Part shown: positions 8,422 through 16,988 of the stretch, piece after piece
Position numbering within the stretch: position 1 is the first letter of the stretch
Layout of the letters: each line of letters starts with the position of its first letter
Origin: Acrasis kona
Lineage: Eukaryota; Heterolobosea; Eutetramitea; Acrasida; Acrasidae
Length of the DNA stretch: 27,863 nucleotides
NCBI GenBank assembly: GCA_026419775.2
Contig: JAOPGA020001243.1
Span: forward strand, 1-27,863
Reading direction: 5' to 3'
Program-made: the position numbers and the translations under genes
The notes under the pieces: generated by a model
Told to the model about the DNA's origin: nothing
The model's database searches: none
What the model saw: only the letters and a program-made list of their open reading frames with translations

Positions 8422-8680
8422 TCTACTTGGTTACACTAGTATGGATGTAGTTAAGCGTTTTTCTAGTAAGATACCAGTCAAAAAGCCACTCCAAGTGTTG
8501 AGGAAGATATCAACCATTTTGATGGAGACCTCTTACTCCATCTGGCATGCGCGTTGCGCAACGCACGCCATCAAATCCGCCAAGCTAGGCGGGCCTTTGG
8601 CTGTATAGAGTCATTTATAAATATGTAAATTTATTCTAATAAAGCTTTTCGCAGAATGCAATTTATACAAAAAAACAAAA
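8422..8680 (+). mobile_element. LINE-A copy 2: 3' end of a non-LTR retrotransposon
   Basis: Coding tail LLGYTSMDVVKRFSSKIPV, PLQVLRKISTILMETSYSIW, then HARCATHAIKSAKLGGPLAV with TAG at 8606-8608. The 3' untranslated region ends ...TTATACAAAAAAAC. It holds the perfect palindrome GCGTTGCGCAACGC (8551-8564) and a hairpin CCGCC/GGCGG (8577-8592). It starts slightly further 3' than copies 1 and 4. No exact target duplication was seen; ATTACAA occurs on both sides (upstream at about 8410 and downstream at about 8690), which is weak. Met readings upstream of the element (from 8330) are flanking DNA. Confidence 0.82.
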
Positions 8681-8736
8681 GGATAATAATTACAACAACA
8701 TTTAATTTCATTGATAGTGTCCGTTTAATAATTGTT

Positions 8737-8991
8737 TCAGTCTTCAGCACTGTCCATGTTATTGTTATTAGAATCTTCATCGCTTGTCTCTACAACACTA
8801 GATTCATCATCTAAATCACTATCAGGATCACTGTTATCATAGTTTCCACAGGGACACATTCTACTATAACGTTTCATTTTCTTCTTTTTTCTTTGTTCAC
8901 GATTCTTACAAAGGTCATCAATGTTTTCAAATAAAATTTTTCTTGTCTTTTTATATCATTTATCATGGTCAGTATCATCCTCTATATCCAT
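8737..8991 (-). pseudogene. Small acidic, Lys-rich coding fragment with one nonsense codon
   Basis: Minus-strand frame from ATG 8991 to TGA 8739-8737, interrupted by a single in-frame TGA at 8956-8958. It reads MDIEDDTDHDK, stop, then KKTRKILFENIDDLCKN, a basic run EQRKKKKMKRYSRMCPCGNY, and an acidic Ser/Asp/Asn end (DSDLDDESSVVETSDEDSNN). The codon pattern looks protein-like, but the family is unknown. It may be a broken terminal piece of a transposon-encoded protein. Confidence 0.45.
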
Positions 8992-9107
8992 GACACTATG
9001 AACATTAGACCAAGATGACTATTTAGTTCTCTTTATTTATCGACAGTTGTTCGGCAACCTATTGGTTGTAATTGTTGGTAGGGTTGCTTGAGACCTTAGA
9101 GACTCAA

Positions 9108-9210
9108 AATTATGTCCCCTTAGAATCAAAAAATAACTGCTGCTACACTTTAAGTAAGCTATACTGAACCAAAATATAATATCAGATGTGGTTTCCTAGG
9201 GGACATAATT
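9108..9210. repeat. Inverted repeat pair (13 bp) around a 77-bp spacer
   Basis: AATTATGTCCCCT (9108-9120) pairs exactly with AGGGGACATAATT (9198-9210). The arms could be ends of a very small terminal-repeat element of about 103 bp or a hairpin. No target duplication was recognised. Confidence 0.5.
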
Positions 9211-9259
9211 ACCTTTTCAACGCAGCACACATAACAAGCCACTTTACAAAATATTGATA

Positions 9260-9382
9260 ATGAAGTCAACAGAGTACGCATGCAGCTGCTGTTCATCAGA
9301 GACCAAAAAAACAGTAACCAGAGCAAAGAAAAAGTTTACTGCGCCGGGAAAGAAATCGTTAACAATAGACAATTGGCAATAA
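9260..9382 (+). pseudogene. Short Cys-containing frame (40 residues), possible gene start remnant
   Basis: ATG 9260 to TAA 9380-9382 reads MKSTEYACSCCSSETKKTV, TRAKKKFTAPGKK and LTIDNWQ. A CxCC cluster plus a basic stretch resembles the N-terminus of some zinc-binding transposases, but nothing continues it in frame. Weak. Confidence 0.3.
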
Positions 9383-9501
9383 TTAGTGAGCTCAACAACA
9401 GTCGCACTATACATCATGAAATCTCTACATATTCTGGCAAGCGCTTTTGTATTGTACTTTTTGTAGATGCAAACTCTTTGTATCTAGTAAAAGTTTTATT
9501 T

Positions 9502-10122
9502 TTATGCTGTCATAACCCATACATCATCTCTCAATTTCTGTTCTGTTACTTGCCTGTACTTGACCTTTGCAGCTCCATTGAATTCATGTAAGATCAACTT
9601 TACATCTACGTAATATGATCTCAAAGTGTTATAGGCAGTACTATAACAGTCACCATGATAATTAATGTACCACTCCTTGGCAGCATTTTGTTGCAAATGG
9701 GGTATGTTGTTGGCAAATGTATAAGTGAATACCCTTTCAGGAATCTTGAGGCCATTCACTTTGGTGCACTTGACACTTTGCACACGCTTGACACCTGGCT
9801 GTCGGCCAAAAAAGTTGTCAAGGACCAAAAAGTTAGCACCTCCTATGGGTATTGTTGGAGCTTTGGATGTTTTCTCTCCATTCTCCACATTAGGCTGAAG
9901 GCGCCTATGCATCTCTTTGGCCATGTTGGTGCAGAATGATGAAAGTTTATATTCCATCCCTATTTTGTCCTTCTCGTCAAGATCCTTTTCTTCGAGTTTG
10001 ATAACTTCTCGGTAATTGCGGGCAAGTTCTTTCATCTTTTGCTCTGCCTCATAAAGGTTCTCAAAGTGAGTCTTGCCATATGGGACAAATTTGATAGTGG
10101 GTTTGCTGGCTTGTTTCGGCAT
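9502..10122 (-). CDS. Unrecognised 206-residue protein
   Basis: An intact minus-strand frame with start MPKQASKPTIKFVPYGKTHF. Residues about 20-75 form a charged helical, probably coiled-coil region (EAEQKMKELARNYREVIKLE). A central motif GGANFLVLDNFFGRQPGVKRVQ is followed by VNGLKIPERVFTYTFANNIP and C-terminal AYNTLRSYYVDVKLILHEF. Length and composition look like a real soluble protein, possibly DNA- or chromatin-associated, but no family is recognised and no catalytic motif is visible. A splice-like signal lies just upstream (10125-10179). Confidence 0.62.
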   Translation of the reverse strand: MPKQASKPTIKFVPYGKTHFENLYEAEQKMKELARNYREVIKLEEKDLDEKDKIGMEYKLSSFCTNMAKEMHRRLQPNVENGEKTSKAPTIPIGGANFLVLDNFFGRQPGVKRVQSVKCTKVNGLKIPERVFTYTFANNIPHLQQNAAKEWYINYHGDCYSTAYNTLRSYYVDVKLILHEFNGAAKVKYRQVTEQKLRDDVWVMTA

Positions 10123-10124
10123 GT

Positions 10125-10179
10125 CTTGTTGTTTTTATTTGTTGTTTGTTGTTGTTTAACGCTAGGGGCAATTACATAC
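10125..10179 (-). other. Possible 55-base 5'-leader intron of the 9502-10122 gene
   Basis: On the minus strand CTGCAG is followed by G|GTATGT (donor at 10179), and AACAAG at 10125 lies two bases before ATG 10122. A length of 55 bases is typical of fungal introns. The acceptor AAG is not the preferred form and no clear branch point was seen. Confidence 0.3.
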
Positions 10180-10297
10180 CTGCAGTGTGCTGAAGAGCGA
10201 TGATACAAGAAAAAGGCAATGATCAGAATCACTCAACAATCGTGAGGGTGGAAGAACACTTTTAGCCCAACTAATTCACCAAAAATTGTTATATCCA

Positions 10298-11276
10298 ATG
10301 GACAGCATCAAAGCTGTTATACAAACTATAATGGATAATGTAAAGGAATGGAGACAAGACCACAAAGAGTACAACTTGCGGCAAAATCTAGCTACCGATG
10401 AACACATCAAAGATGCCACAGCTACAATCACTGCTTATCTAAATGATGAAGATAGCAGAAAATACATTAAGAAATTATGACCAATCTTGAGATGAATTCC
10501 CCACACAAAAGATGAACTTTAAAGTTAAAAAAAAAAGTTGACAGTGATGAAGACAAACCTGACAGTGATGAAGAGGAAGAGGATTGCAATGAAGAGGCAA
10601 GTGCAAGAAAAGAGGAAATTCCAAAAAAGTTGAAAGATGCCATTTTAATCAAAATGCAGTTGATAACAGAAAACAGAAAAGAGAAGGGTTAAACAAGTTT
10701 ATGAACATTAAACCATCCAAAAAAGTTGATAAACAAAAAGCAGCAACTAAAGGAGACTTAAAAGAGAATTTGAATCATGACGTTAATGATTCAATAGATA
10801 TAATTGTCGACAATATATCATCAGATGAGGAGTTTTTAACTCAAAATAATATGTTTTATGAGCCAGTGGTTATGAATTTTGAAGACATTGCAGCTCACAA
10901 CAAAATCAAGGCATGTATTGAACATGATACAGATGCACTTACATACTGTAAGACTGAGGAGATATTGAATGACATGACATGTACAGTTAATTTGATGAGT
11001 GAGATCATTAAAAAGCACGATGAGCCATTGGCATATCATAATTTGTAGCTAAAAAAAGCGCAAGCCCATTTAGAGGCATTGAAAGTTACGTTGAAGGATT
11101 TACAAGACAATGCTGTTGATGGTGATAACAGAGTAGATATTGTGTCGGAGAATAGAATGGACCAATATAAAACACTTATTGGTAAAGGTAAAAAACCAGT
11201 GCAACAATTATCACAAGATCTCAGTCATGAGAAATTAAATGAGTTGCTCAACAAATTAACACAACCAAAGCAATAG
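10298..11276 (+). pseudogene. Unrecognised acidic protein gene broken in three frames
   Basis: Part 1 (ATG 10298 to 10480) reads MDSIKAVIQTIMDNVKEW ... NDEDSRKYIKKL. After a run of ten A (10527-10536) a second frame gives SDEDKPDSDEEEEDCNEEA and IPKKLKDAILIKM. A third frame (10701-11048) gives MNIKPSKKVDKQKAATKG ... FEDIAAHNKIKACIEHD. It meets TAG at 11046-11048, then continues in the same frame to LNKLTQPKQ, with TAG at 11274-11276. All parts share a Lys/Glu/Asp-rich helical style, so this was probably one gene. The damage may be true decay or, at the A-run, sequence error. Family unknown. Confidence 0.5.
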
Positions 11277-11823
11277 ATTGTTGTTTTTATAATAAATTTC
11301 TATATATTTACAATTAGTAGTTGTTGGTTGACTTTTGTTCTTCAAGATATTTTACATTGTCAAACTAGCGGAGAATAGATTTGGTACAGTATATCTTGAT
11401 GGAAAACAATTAGACTATGCAAAACGAGTTCCTCTCTACACAGGATTTGTTTAAAAGCCATTTCCACCAAACTTGGTGTTGATGTTCAAACAGTTAAAAA
11501 GTATGTCAACCTCTATAATGAGGCTGGAACAATAGAATCACTTGCTCCTGGTACCAGAGGGTCAAACTCTCAAATCTAACCTACTTTTAGTTTTGTACAT
11601 TGAAGCACTGACAATTGAAAATCCATTTTTAATGCTCTTGGACATCCAAGACATTTTAAAAGAGGAATTTGACCTTGACATTAGTACTTTGCAAATTTCA
11701 TTTATTAGGAGAAACCATCTAGGGTTTGTGAGGAAAAGAATTTCACTGATAGCTCACCAAAGAACCCAAGAATTAGTACAGCACAAACAAAAGTTCTGGA
11801 GAGACAACAGGGTCTACACAATA

Positions 11824-12631
11824 AGACTCTAACCTTGATTAACCATATTTGTAATTCTCCGGAATGCGGAAACTATAAGAATATATTTGGAGACTCTAAG
11901 AATATATTTGGTATAATCTATTTATTTTTACTTCTCCTCTTACTGAAGACCGACTTGGTGAAGATGAAGAATTTTTGAAGTCAGACATCTCTCCTTCATT
12001 TACGTCATATGCACGGAAGTTCAATGTTGTTCTTCTTCTTGCTTCTCTACTGATAAGCGTAGGGCTCTCTGCAATCATGCGAAGCATTCTTGACTCTGAA
12101 ATTGGCTGTCCAATACAACAGGCGGTCCTCATCAAACATATCACCAAGCTCTATTTGAATATTTACATTTAAAATCATGCGATATTGGTTGTGAATTGAC
12201 TCAGCGGCATTTGTATCACGAGGGAGCTCATTAAACTTAACATTCTCGGAGCAGCAGCGTACAAGCATTTTTACATGAAGACTTTTTGCGTTAAGTAACC
12301 ACCAATCAACCCATGCCTTTGAACCAGGGTATTTTCCAGATTTCGCTTGGACATGACAATCGATATATTTTTTAATAAAGTGATTTATTTATTATAAAGT
12401 ACAAGTCGAAATTTATACTTTTTGCTTCACCGCCATAATATATAACGGTAATCATGTTCTTGCATCCTCCAGAGTGTTGCTTGTGTTGCCGATAAGTGTA
12501 ACGGACAATAAAGTTAGAGTCCGTTCCTAATTCGGTTAGAGTCCCGCTAGTTCCTAATTTGGGCAAAAAACTTAGAGTTTAGAGTCTCCACTTAGAGTCA
12601 AAATCTGTAAACTCGAGACAACATTTGGAAT
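11824..12631 (-). mobile_element. MULE-like DNA element (probably internally deleted) inserted in mariner copy 1
   Basis: It occupies the gap between the two halves of the mariner transposase. The flanks share CACAATA (11817-11823 and 12632-12638), a candidate 7-bp target duplication. The ends carry repeated motifs in opposite orientation: ACTCTAA at 11826 and 11893 on the left, TTAGAGT at 12514, 12536, 12572, 12579 and 12592 on the right. These look like subterminal transposase-binding repeats. Long simple terminal repeats are not evident, so the exact ends are uncertain. The minus-strand coding inside is MULE-like. Confidence 0.6.
11896..12566 (-). pseudogene. MULE-like transposase fragments
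   Basis: A minus frame at 12566-12372 contains FIVRYTYRQHKQHSGGCKN, possibly an N-terminal zinc-binding (FLYWCH/FAR1-like) piece. After a junction near 12365 comes a C-terminal-type segment, KSGKYPGSKAWVDWWLLNAK, LVRCCSENVKFNELPRDTN and AAESIHNQYRMIL. 'N.lp..TNa.ES.H' is typical of the end of MULE transposases. A frameshift near 12060 leads to SREARRRTTLNFRAYDVNEG ending near 11896. The catalytic core is missing, so this is an internal-deletion derivative. The MULE call rests on the TNAAESIH motif and its context. Confidence 0.55.
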
Positions 12632-12638
12632 CACAATA

Positions 12639-13206
12639 TCCCAAACTTTGTGTTTATTAATGAGTCGCACATTGACATTAAGGTTTTCAATGCAAAGTTT
12701 GTATATTATAAAGTTGGGCAAAAAGCAGAGCATCCTCAAGGAAATGTTATAAAATCAACTTTCTCAATTATCATGGCTCAGGATCATTCTTCAATTATAC
12801 ACAGTTATTTGATAAATTTGAACACATCTAAAGAAAGTGTCAAATCTGGTGATTTTAAAATATTTTTCAGGGGGCTTATTGCAAAATATGGAATAGAGGC
12901 AACATATGTTATGGACAATGTAAAGATATATCGCTCTACAGAGATGGCTGAGTTTTCAGAGAAAATGGTATCAAGTATTTGTTTTTGCCACCATACTCAC
13001 CAGACTATACACCAATCAAGTTGTCATTTGCTTACATGAAACGTTATTTGCAAACGTATGAATCAGAACGCAGGTCAAAAATATTTTTGAACAATAATGA
13101 GCGTATGTTCCGTGTTATTAAACGTGGTGTTGCTGCAATACCATCAGAAGTAATTCTGAATAACACAATCCATTGCATCAATAACTGGAGAAGAGACAAT
13201 TTATAA
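12639..13206 (+). pseudogene. Catalytic half of mariner copy 1
   Basis: The downstream part of the gene described at 11448-13206, listed because it reads as a separate block. It covers FVFINESHIDIK, NVIKSTFSIIMAQDHSSIIH, YVMDNVKIY and PPYSPDYTPIKLSF, with one frameshift near 12960. Confidence 0.8.
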
Positions 13207-13427
13207 TAAAATTGAGCTGGTCTTTATTGATTTGTTTGTATGTTCATTATTCGCAATTTTGCAAAAGCAAAAACCTCAATTGCAATTGCAAAATATATTA
13301 CATATTGTAAATTGTCGGCAAAAATCCGACATGCTTTTCAAGGATCAACAATACTCAATAAAATAAATTACTGCCCAATTGCTGTTCAATTTTTAATAGA
13401 GATTAATTAAGAGTAAAAAACAGTCAA
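13207..13427. other. AT-rich spacer between mariner copies
   Basis: No coding seen. It contains short self-complementary stretches (TGCAATTGCA-like runs near 13285, and TGTCGG/CCGACA around 13315-13333) that could be remnants of mariner ends. No terminal repeat could be paired with confidence. Confidence 0.4.
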
Positions 13428-14240
13428 ATGATATTTAGATACTTTAATAATGAAGAAGCACCTAAGCGTGGATGTCCAAATCAGCGTACAATTAAAACAA
13501 ACCCTCAATTAATAAACTTCATTGAAGTGATTACATTGGAAACCCCGTTACGTTCAATATCTGAAATTATTAACATTCTGTATCAGGAAACAGGCATTCT
13601 ACTTGAAGCATGGGATGTTAGTAGAATTCGCAACAAACATTTAAATTTTAGACGCAAGCGTGTATCCCATATAGCACGTAAAAAAACAACAGAAGAAGTC
13701 CAGTGGAAGAGATTGTGTTGGAGAAATTGTGTTTGGAGATTCATCCCACAGATGTTCATTTGCATAGATAAGTCTCACTTTGACTTCTGTGCTTTTAATT
13801 GTAGATATGGCTACTTTAAAAAAGGTGTTCGTGCACAATGGGCTGCAGGCAATGTTATAAGGAATTCATTCTTGTTGATAATGGCCCAGTCAAGCTCTGG
13901 AATAGTTCACCACTATTTAAAGTGAACTGATGTCAATAATAGAGGCATTAATCGACATGACTTCATTGCTTTCATTGATGAATTGAGAGCTAATATACAA
14001 GGTCAATTTATTCTTGTTCTTGACAATGCAAAAATTCATTGTGCTAGAGATGTGATGAATTATTTAATCAATAATGACGTTCCATTCTTATTCCTCCCAC
14101 CGTATAGCCCCGATTACAACCCAAATGAGCTCTCATTTGGATTTATCAAGAATTACATTCAATATAATGAATTTATTGATGTTGAGGATATTCAAGTAAT
14201 AAAAAGTGCTTCAAAGTTGGAGGCCCTCTTTTTAACCATT
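13428..14240 (+). pseudogene. Tc1/mariner (IS630-type) transposase copy 2, one nonsense codon
   Basis: A single frame interrupted only by TGA at 13923-13925. It starts inside the linker after the DNA-binding domain (EEAPKRGCPNQRTIKTNPQL), so the helix-turn-helix is missing. It keeps all three catalytic positions: MFICIDKSHFDF (Asp), FILVLDNAKIHCARDV (Asp) and LPPYSPDYNPNELSFGFIK (Glu). The C-terminus diverges after YNEFIDVEDIQVI, where a separate minus-strand gene begins (14241). It is the best-preserved catalytic core of the three copies, but truncated at both ends. Confidence 0.87.
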
Positions 14241-15035
14241 TCAACCAAAAAAAGGCTTTAGCTCCTCTTTAGAAATATCTGCTTCCTCCGCAAACAATTG
14301 AACCAACTTGTTCAAAGAGTCAAAGCGCCCAGTTGCCTCTACCTCTGCATGAGCTGTAGCTAACATGTCAAGAGCTTGGTCTTGAGTGAGTTGAGAGCAC
14401 TCCACTTGATGTTCATCAACATCATCAACTGCATCTTCAAATTGTTCTAGCAAGTGCTGGTGGTGCTGTGGTTGTTGTTGTTGTGGTCCTTGAAAATTGT
14501 AATCATGTAAAAGTGCGACGCGTGTTTCATTTAATAAATGTTGTCTTGTCATTTGAAAAGTTGGTCCATCTGTGATGGCTTGAAGTGCATGTTGGTGTTC
14601 TATTTGTAGAGGTGTCATTGACATTAATGGTGTTTGGGTAGGTGGTGCTAGGGGTAGCGGTTGGGTTGGTGATTAATCCAATAGCATTCCGCTGTGAAAA
14701 TCTACTTTCTCCGCAAGTTCGCCAAGGTTAAACACACAGCCCACATTTTCGCACAAATAAAAAAAACTCATCATCATTCCAACAATTTGATTTTCTTTGT
14801 CCTTTGATGTGGACTTTGGAATGTTGGTTATATTGTACGTGTCCCTGCACCAGTCTTTGAATGCGTCATACATTCTGGCTAGATTTACATCAAGGTCATG
14901 TAATACCGACCAGTAGCATTCTGGCATAATAGCTTTGCAAACTTGGCGACAAGGTCCACACTGCTTTTTGATTGGTTTCCTGACATTGCACAATAATTGG
15001 GGCTCAATTTTTTTTGGAGAAGAAATAGTTGACAT
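14241..15035 (-). pseudogene. Unrecognised Cys- and Gln-rich protein gene with one in-frame TAA
   Basis: Minus-strand frame from ATG 15035 (MSTISSPKKIEPQLLCNVRK) to a stop at 14241-14243, open for 264 codons apart from TAA at 14673-14675. Part 1 (120 residues) has a Cys cluster, CGPCRQVCKAIMPECYW, then MYDAFKDWCRDTYNI and SFFYLCENVGCVFNLGE. Part 2 begins Pro-rich (PLPLAPPTQTP), continues with a Gln/His run (GPQQQQPQHHQHLLEQ) and ends in acidic helices (LVQLFAEEADISKEELKP). It could be one gene with a recent nonsense mutation, or two adjacent frames. Family unknown. It sits between mariner copies 2 and 3. Confidence 0.52.
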
Positions 15036-15196
15036 GTAAATTTGATTCTAATTACAAATTGACTCAAAAAATGGGTCATGCTTTATTGCAAACGACAATA
15101 CAATTATTGCCATTTTCTAGAAACCATACCCCCCAATTTCCAAAAACACCCAATTAGTCAACAATCTGGACATAAATAGCCATTGCAATTCAATTA
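15036..15196. other. Short spacer before mariner copy 3
   Basis: No coding seen. Includes CAATTATTGC/GCAATAAT-like complementary runs near 15100 and 15190 that may be eroded mariner termini or simple AT sequence. Confidence 0.35.
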
Positions 15197-15696
15197 TTGC
15201 ATTGCAAATATGCAAACGGCACAGCTTTACCAGAAGAGGTGCAACGTGAGATTGTATTACATCGATTAGAGGGATTCAGCATCAACAATATATCAAAACA
15301 CTTACGTATTAATAAAAATACAACCAAGAAGTATATTCGACATCACTTCCATGACATTGATACGCCAAAACAAGGCCGCCCATCACACAAAACTATAAGA
15401 ACAAGTGTTGACAGCATGATGATGGAATTAATTGTCATTTTATCAATTTTATTGATGAATTGATGGGTGTTGTTGTTAGGAACTTCATTTTAGTATTAGA
15501 TAATGCTAAAATTCATCGAGCATGTGAAGTAATGAACTACCTCATTGATAACAACATACTATTTCTATTTTTGCCACCATATAGCCCTGACTATAACCTA
15601 ATGATCAAAAACCATGTACAACAAAATTTTTATATTGACATGGAGGACGCTGCAACAATGATGAGAGGAATCCGATGTGGGATGCATGCACTATAG
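15197..15696 (+). pseudogene. Tc1/mariner transposase copy 3, internally deleted
   Basis: It has the N-terminal DNA-binding region lacking in copy 2: LPEEVQREIVLHRLEGFSIN, ISKHLRINKNTTKKYIRHHF and GRPSHKTIRT. The sequence then jumps (near 15415-15445) to INFIDELMGVVVRNFILVLD and DNAKIHRACEVMNYLIDN, then LPPYSPDYN and MIKNHVQQNF. About 130 residues with the first catalytic Asp are gone, and the segment with the third acidic residue (NELSFGF in copy 2) is also deleted. Alignment to copy 2 by eye shows both are the same family. A non-coding deletion derivative. Confidence 0.85.
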
Positions 15697-15803
15697 ATAA
15701 TAAGATATAAAACTTTACAAGACATTGCATTAGTAACTGGATGTCAAATGCATTCTAAAACAATATACAAAAAACAATTGATTATTTTTTATATCAAAAC
15801 ATG

Positions 15804-16033
15804 TTATTGTTGCTCTTCTTCATATTGTTGTGCTTCTTTTTCAACCTTGTCATCCTGTCTTCTTAACTTCTTATTTGGAGAGAACACAACACTTTTCAGG
15901 CGATCACTCCAAGATTGCTCTTTTCTTTGGCAATGCTCTTTTGCCTCCTCAATTATTGGCTTTTACTCCGCATAACAAGCTCGAGCGCCATTCACAATCT
16001 CTTCAAAATCTTCTTTTTTTTTTATGTTCCATC
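15804..16033 (-). pseudogene. C-terminal fragment of an unrecognised charged protein
   Basis: Minus-strand frame reads KKEDFEEIVNGARACYAE, an in-frame TAA, then KPIIEEAKEHCQRKEQSWSD, RLKSVVFSPNKKLRRQDD and EKEAQQYEEEQQ, ending at TAA 15804-15806. The helical, Lys/Glu-rich style is that of a coiled-coil tail. A run of ten T (about 16014-16023) marks its upstream limit. Family unknown. Confidence 0.42.
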
Positions 16034-16481
16034 CAAAAAAATAATCCTATTCTTGGAGATATCATCGCTGATGAGGTCAAATTAGGGTCAGAAATAGACA
16101 GTGAGAGAAGGCATTGTGACAACAGAATTAGAACTACTTTAACAGTTCCTGAAATTGTCAAAAGGTTGAAGAGAAAGGTACACAATAAAGCAGATGAGGA
16201 GTCCATAGTTGCAGTACATTTGTGTTGTGTCAAACATTTACTCATTCCGTTTTGTTTACCTGATGACAGTCAAAAGGTTGTAGTAACTGACATAATCAAC
16301 CCTTTGTTAGTTATTATTAAATTTGAGGATGGAAACAAAGAGAGCCGCCGTTGTCAAACATTTTAAGAGTCTGAACGCAGCTCTTATAAAGATAGAGGAT
16401 CCAAAAAAGAAGGGTAAAAACATATCCGCTTCAACTGAACAGTCTTTCTTGCAGCTGTTGAGTCTTGCCCAAGCTAAGTAT

Positions 16482-16497
16482 GAGCCTGAGTCTCAAG
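16482..16497 (+). repeat. Target site duplication, left copy (LINE-B copy 1)
   Basis: GAGCCTGAGTCTCAAG, repeated exactly at 16722-16737 directly after the poly(A). Confidence 0.93.
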
Positions 16498-16721
16498 CTC
16501 TCTCTGTACTCCGAAAAATCTCTACAATACTCATGGAAACTTCCCGTTCCATTTGGACCGCTCAATGTGTTTACAAGGCAAACTGTGAACACAAGCAATC
16601 ACCTTCTCGGTGATTTGTATATATAATTTTTTGTGTAAGGTAACTCATCAATAACTATTGACGGGGGTTGTAAAACTACCAATAAACTTTCAGGCTTATC
16701 CCTGTTTTCTAAAAAAAAAAA
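16498..16721 (+). mobile_element. LINE-B copy 1: 5'-truncated non-LTR retrotransposon
   Basis: 224 bp, ending in a run of 11 A and flanked by a perfect 16-bp duplication (16482-16497 / 16722-16737), the hallmark of target-primed reverse transcription. It encodes the last residues of the element's protein (LSVLRKISTILMETSRSIWT, AQCVYKANCEHKQSPSR) with TGA at 16611-16613. The 3' untranslated region is nearly identical to 25288-25391. A hairpin ATCACC/GGTGAT (16598-16614) spans the stop codon. The host frame reads into the element's own frame, giving a potential chimeric protein (ATG 16323 to 16613). Confidence 0.95.
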
Positions 16722-16737
16722 GAGCCTGAGTCTCAAG
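16722..16737 (+). repeat. Target site duplication, right copy (LINE-B copy 1)
   Basis: GAGCCTGAGTCTCAAG, identical to 16482-16497. Confidence 0.93.
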
Positions 16738-16988
16738 ACAAAAACCAAGAAGAACTTTTAGAGATGAGTGGTTACGATTGGTATGATGTTAATGACAAAG
16801 CACATTATGCGGATGAAAACCACCAAACAAATATAAACAGTAATTTTATTGAAATTATTACAATCAAGGCAAGAAAGGCTTCCTATTACACTACTCTGGT
16901 GACAGCAAACAATGTGTAGGGGAGTTCCTAATTGTATTTGGTGTGTTGATGAGTAGCATCAATGCAGGTGGTGCGGAGGTTTTCTAGG

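Larger units (their letters stand above)
11448..13206 (+). pseudogene. Tc1/mariner (IS630-type) transposase copy 1, split by a MULE-like element
   Basis: N-terminal helix-turn-helix region at 11448-11579 (KAISTKLGVDVQTVKKYVNLYNE in pieces, then LAPGTRGSN), then another frame to 11823 (FLMLLDIQDILKEEFDLDI, HLGFVRKRISLIAHQRT). An insertion follows (11824-12631). The catalytic part resumes at about 12639: NFVFINESHIDIK (first acidic site changed to Asn), YVMDNVKIY (second Asp present), a frameshift near 12960, then LPPYSPDYTPIKLSFAYMK (third acidic residue changed to Lys) and INNWRRDNL with TAA at 13204-13206. The PPYSPDxxP block and order are diagnostic of the family. Two of three catalytic residues are gone, so it is dead. 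Confidence 0.85.
16050..16919 (+). pseudogene. Unrecognised gene interrupted by a LINE-B copy
   Basis: Plus-strand coding from about 16050: NPILGDIIADEVKLGSEIDS, VPEIVKRLKRKVHNKADEES, LCCVKHLLIPFCLPDDSQKV and INPLLVIIKFEDGN. A frameshift near 16335 leads to RAAVVKHFKSLNAALIKIED and LLSLAQAKYEPESQ. LINE-B sits at 16498-16721 between two copies of GAGCCTGAGTCTCAAG. After it the same frame resumes with EPESQDKNQEELLEMSGYDW and YDVNDKAHYADENHQ, to TAG 16917-16919. The total insert (224 bp plus 16 bp duplication) is a multiple of three. Function unknown. Confidence 0.6.

Noticed and set aside
9655-9939. 94-residue plus-strand frame
   Set aside because: Antisense shadow of the 9502-10122 gene.
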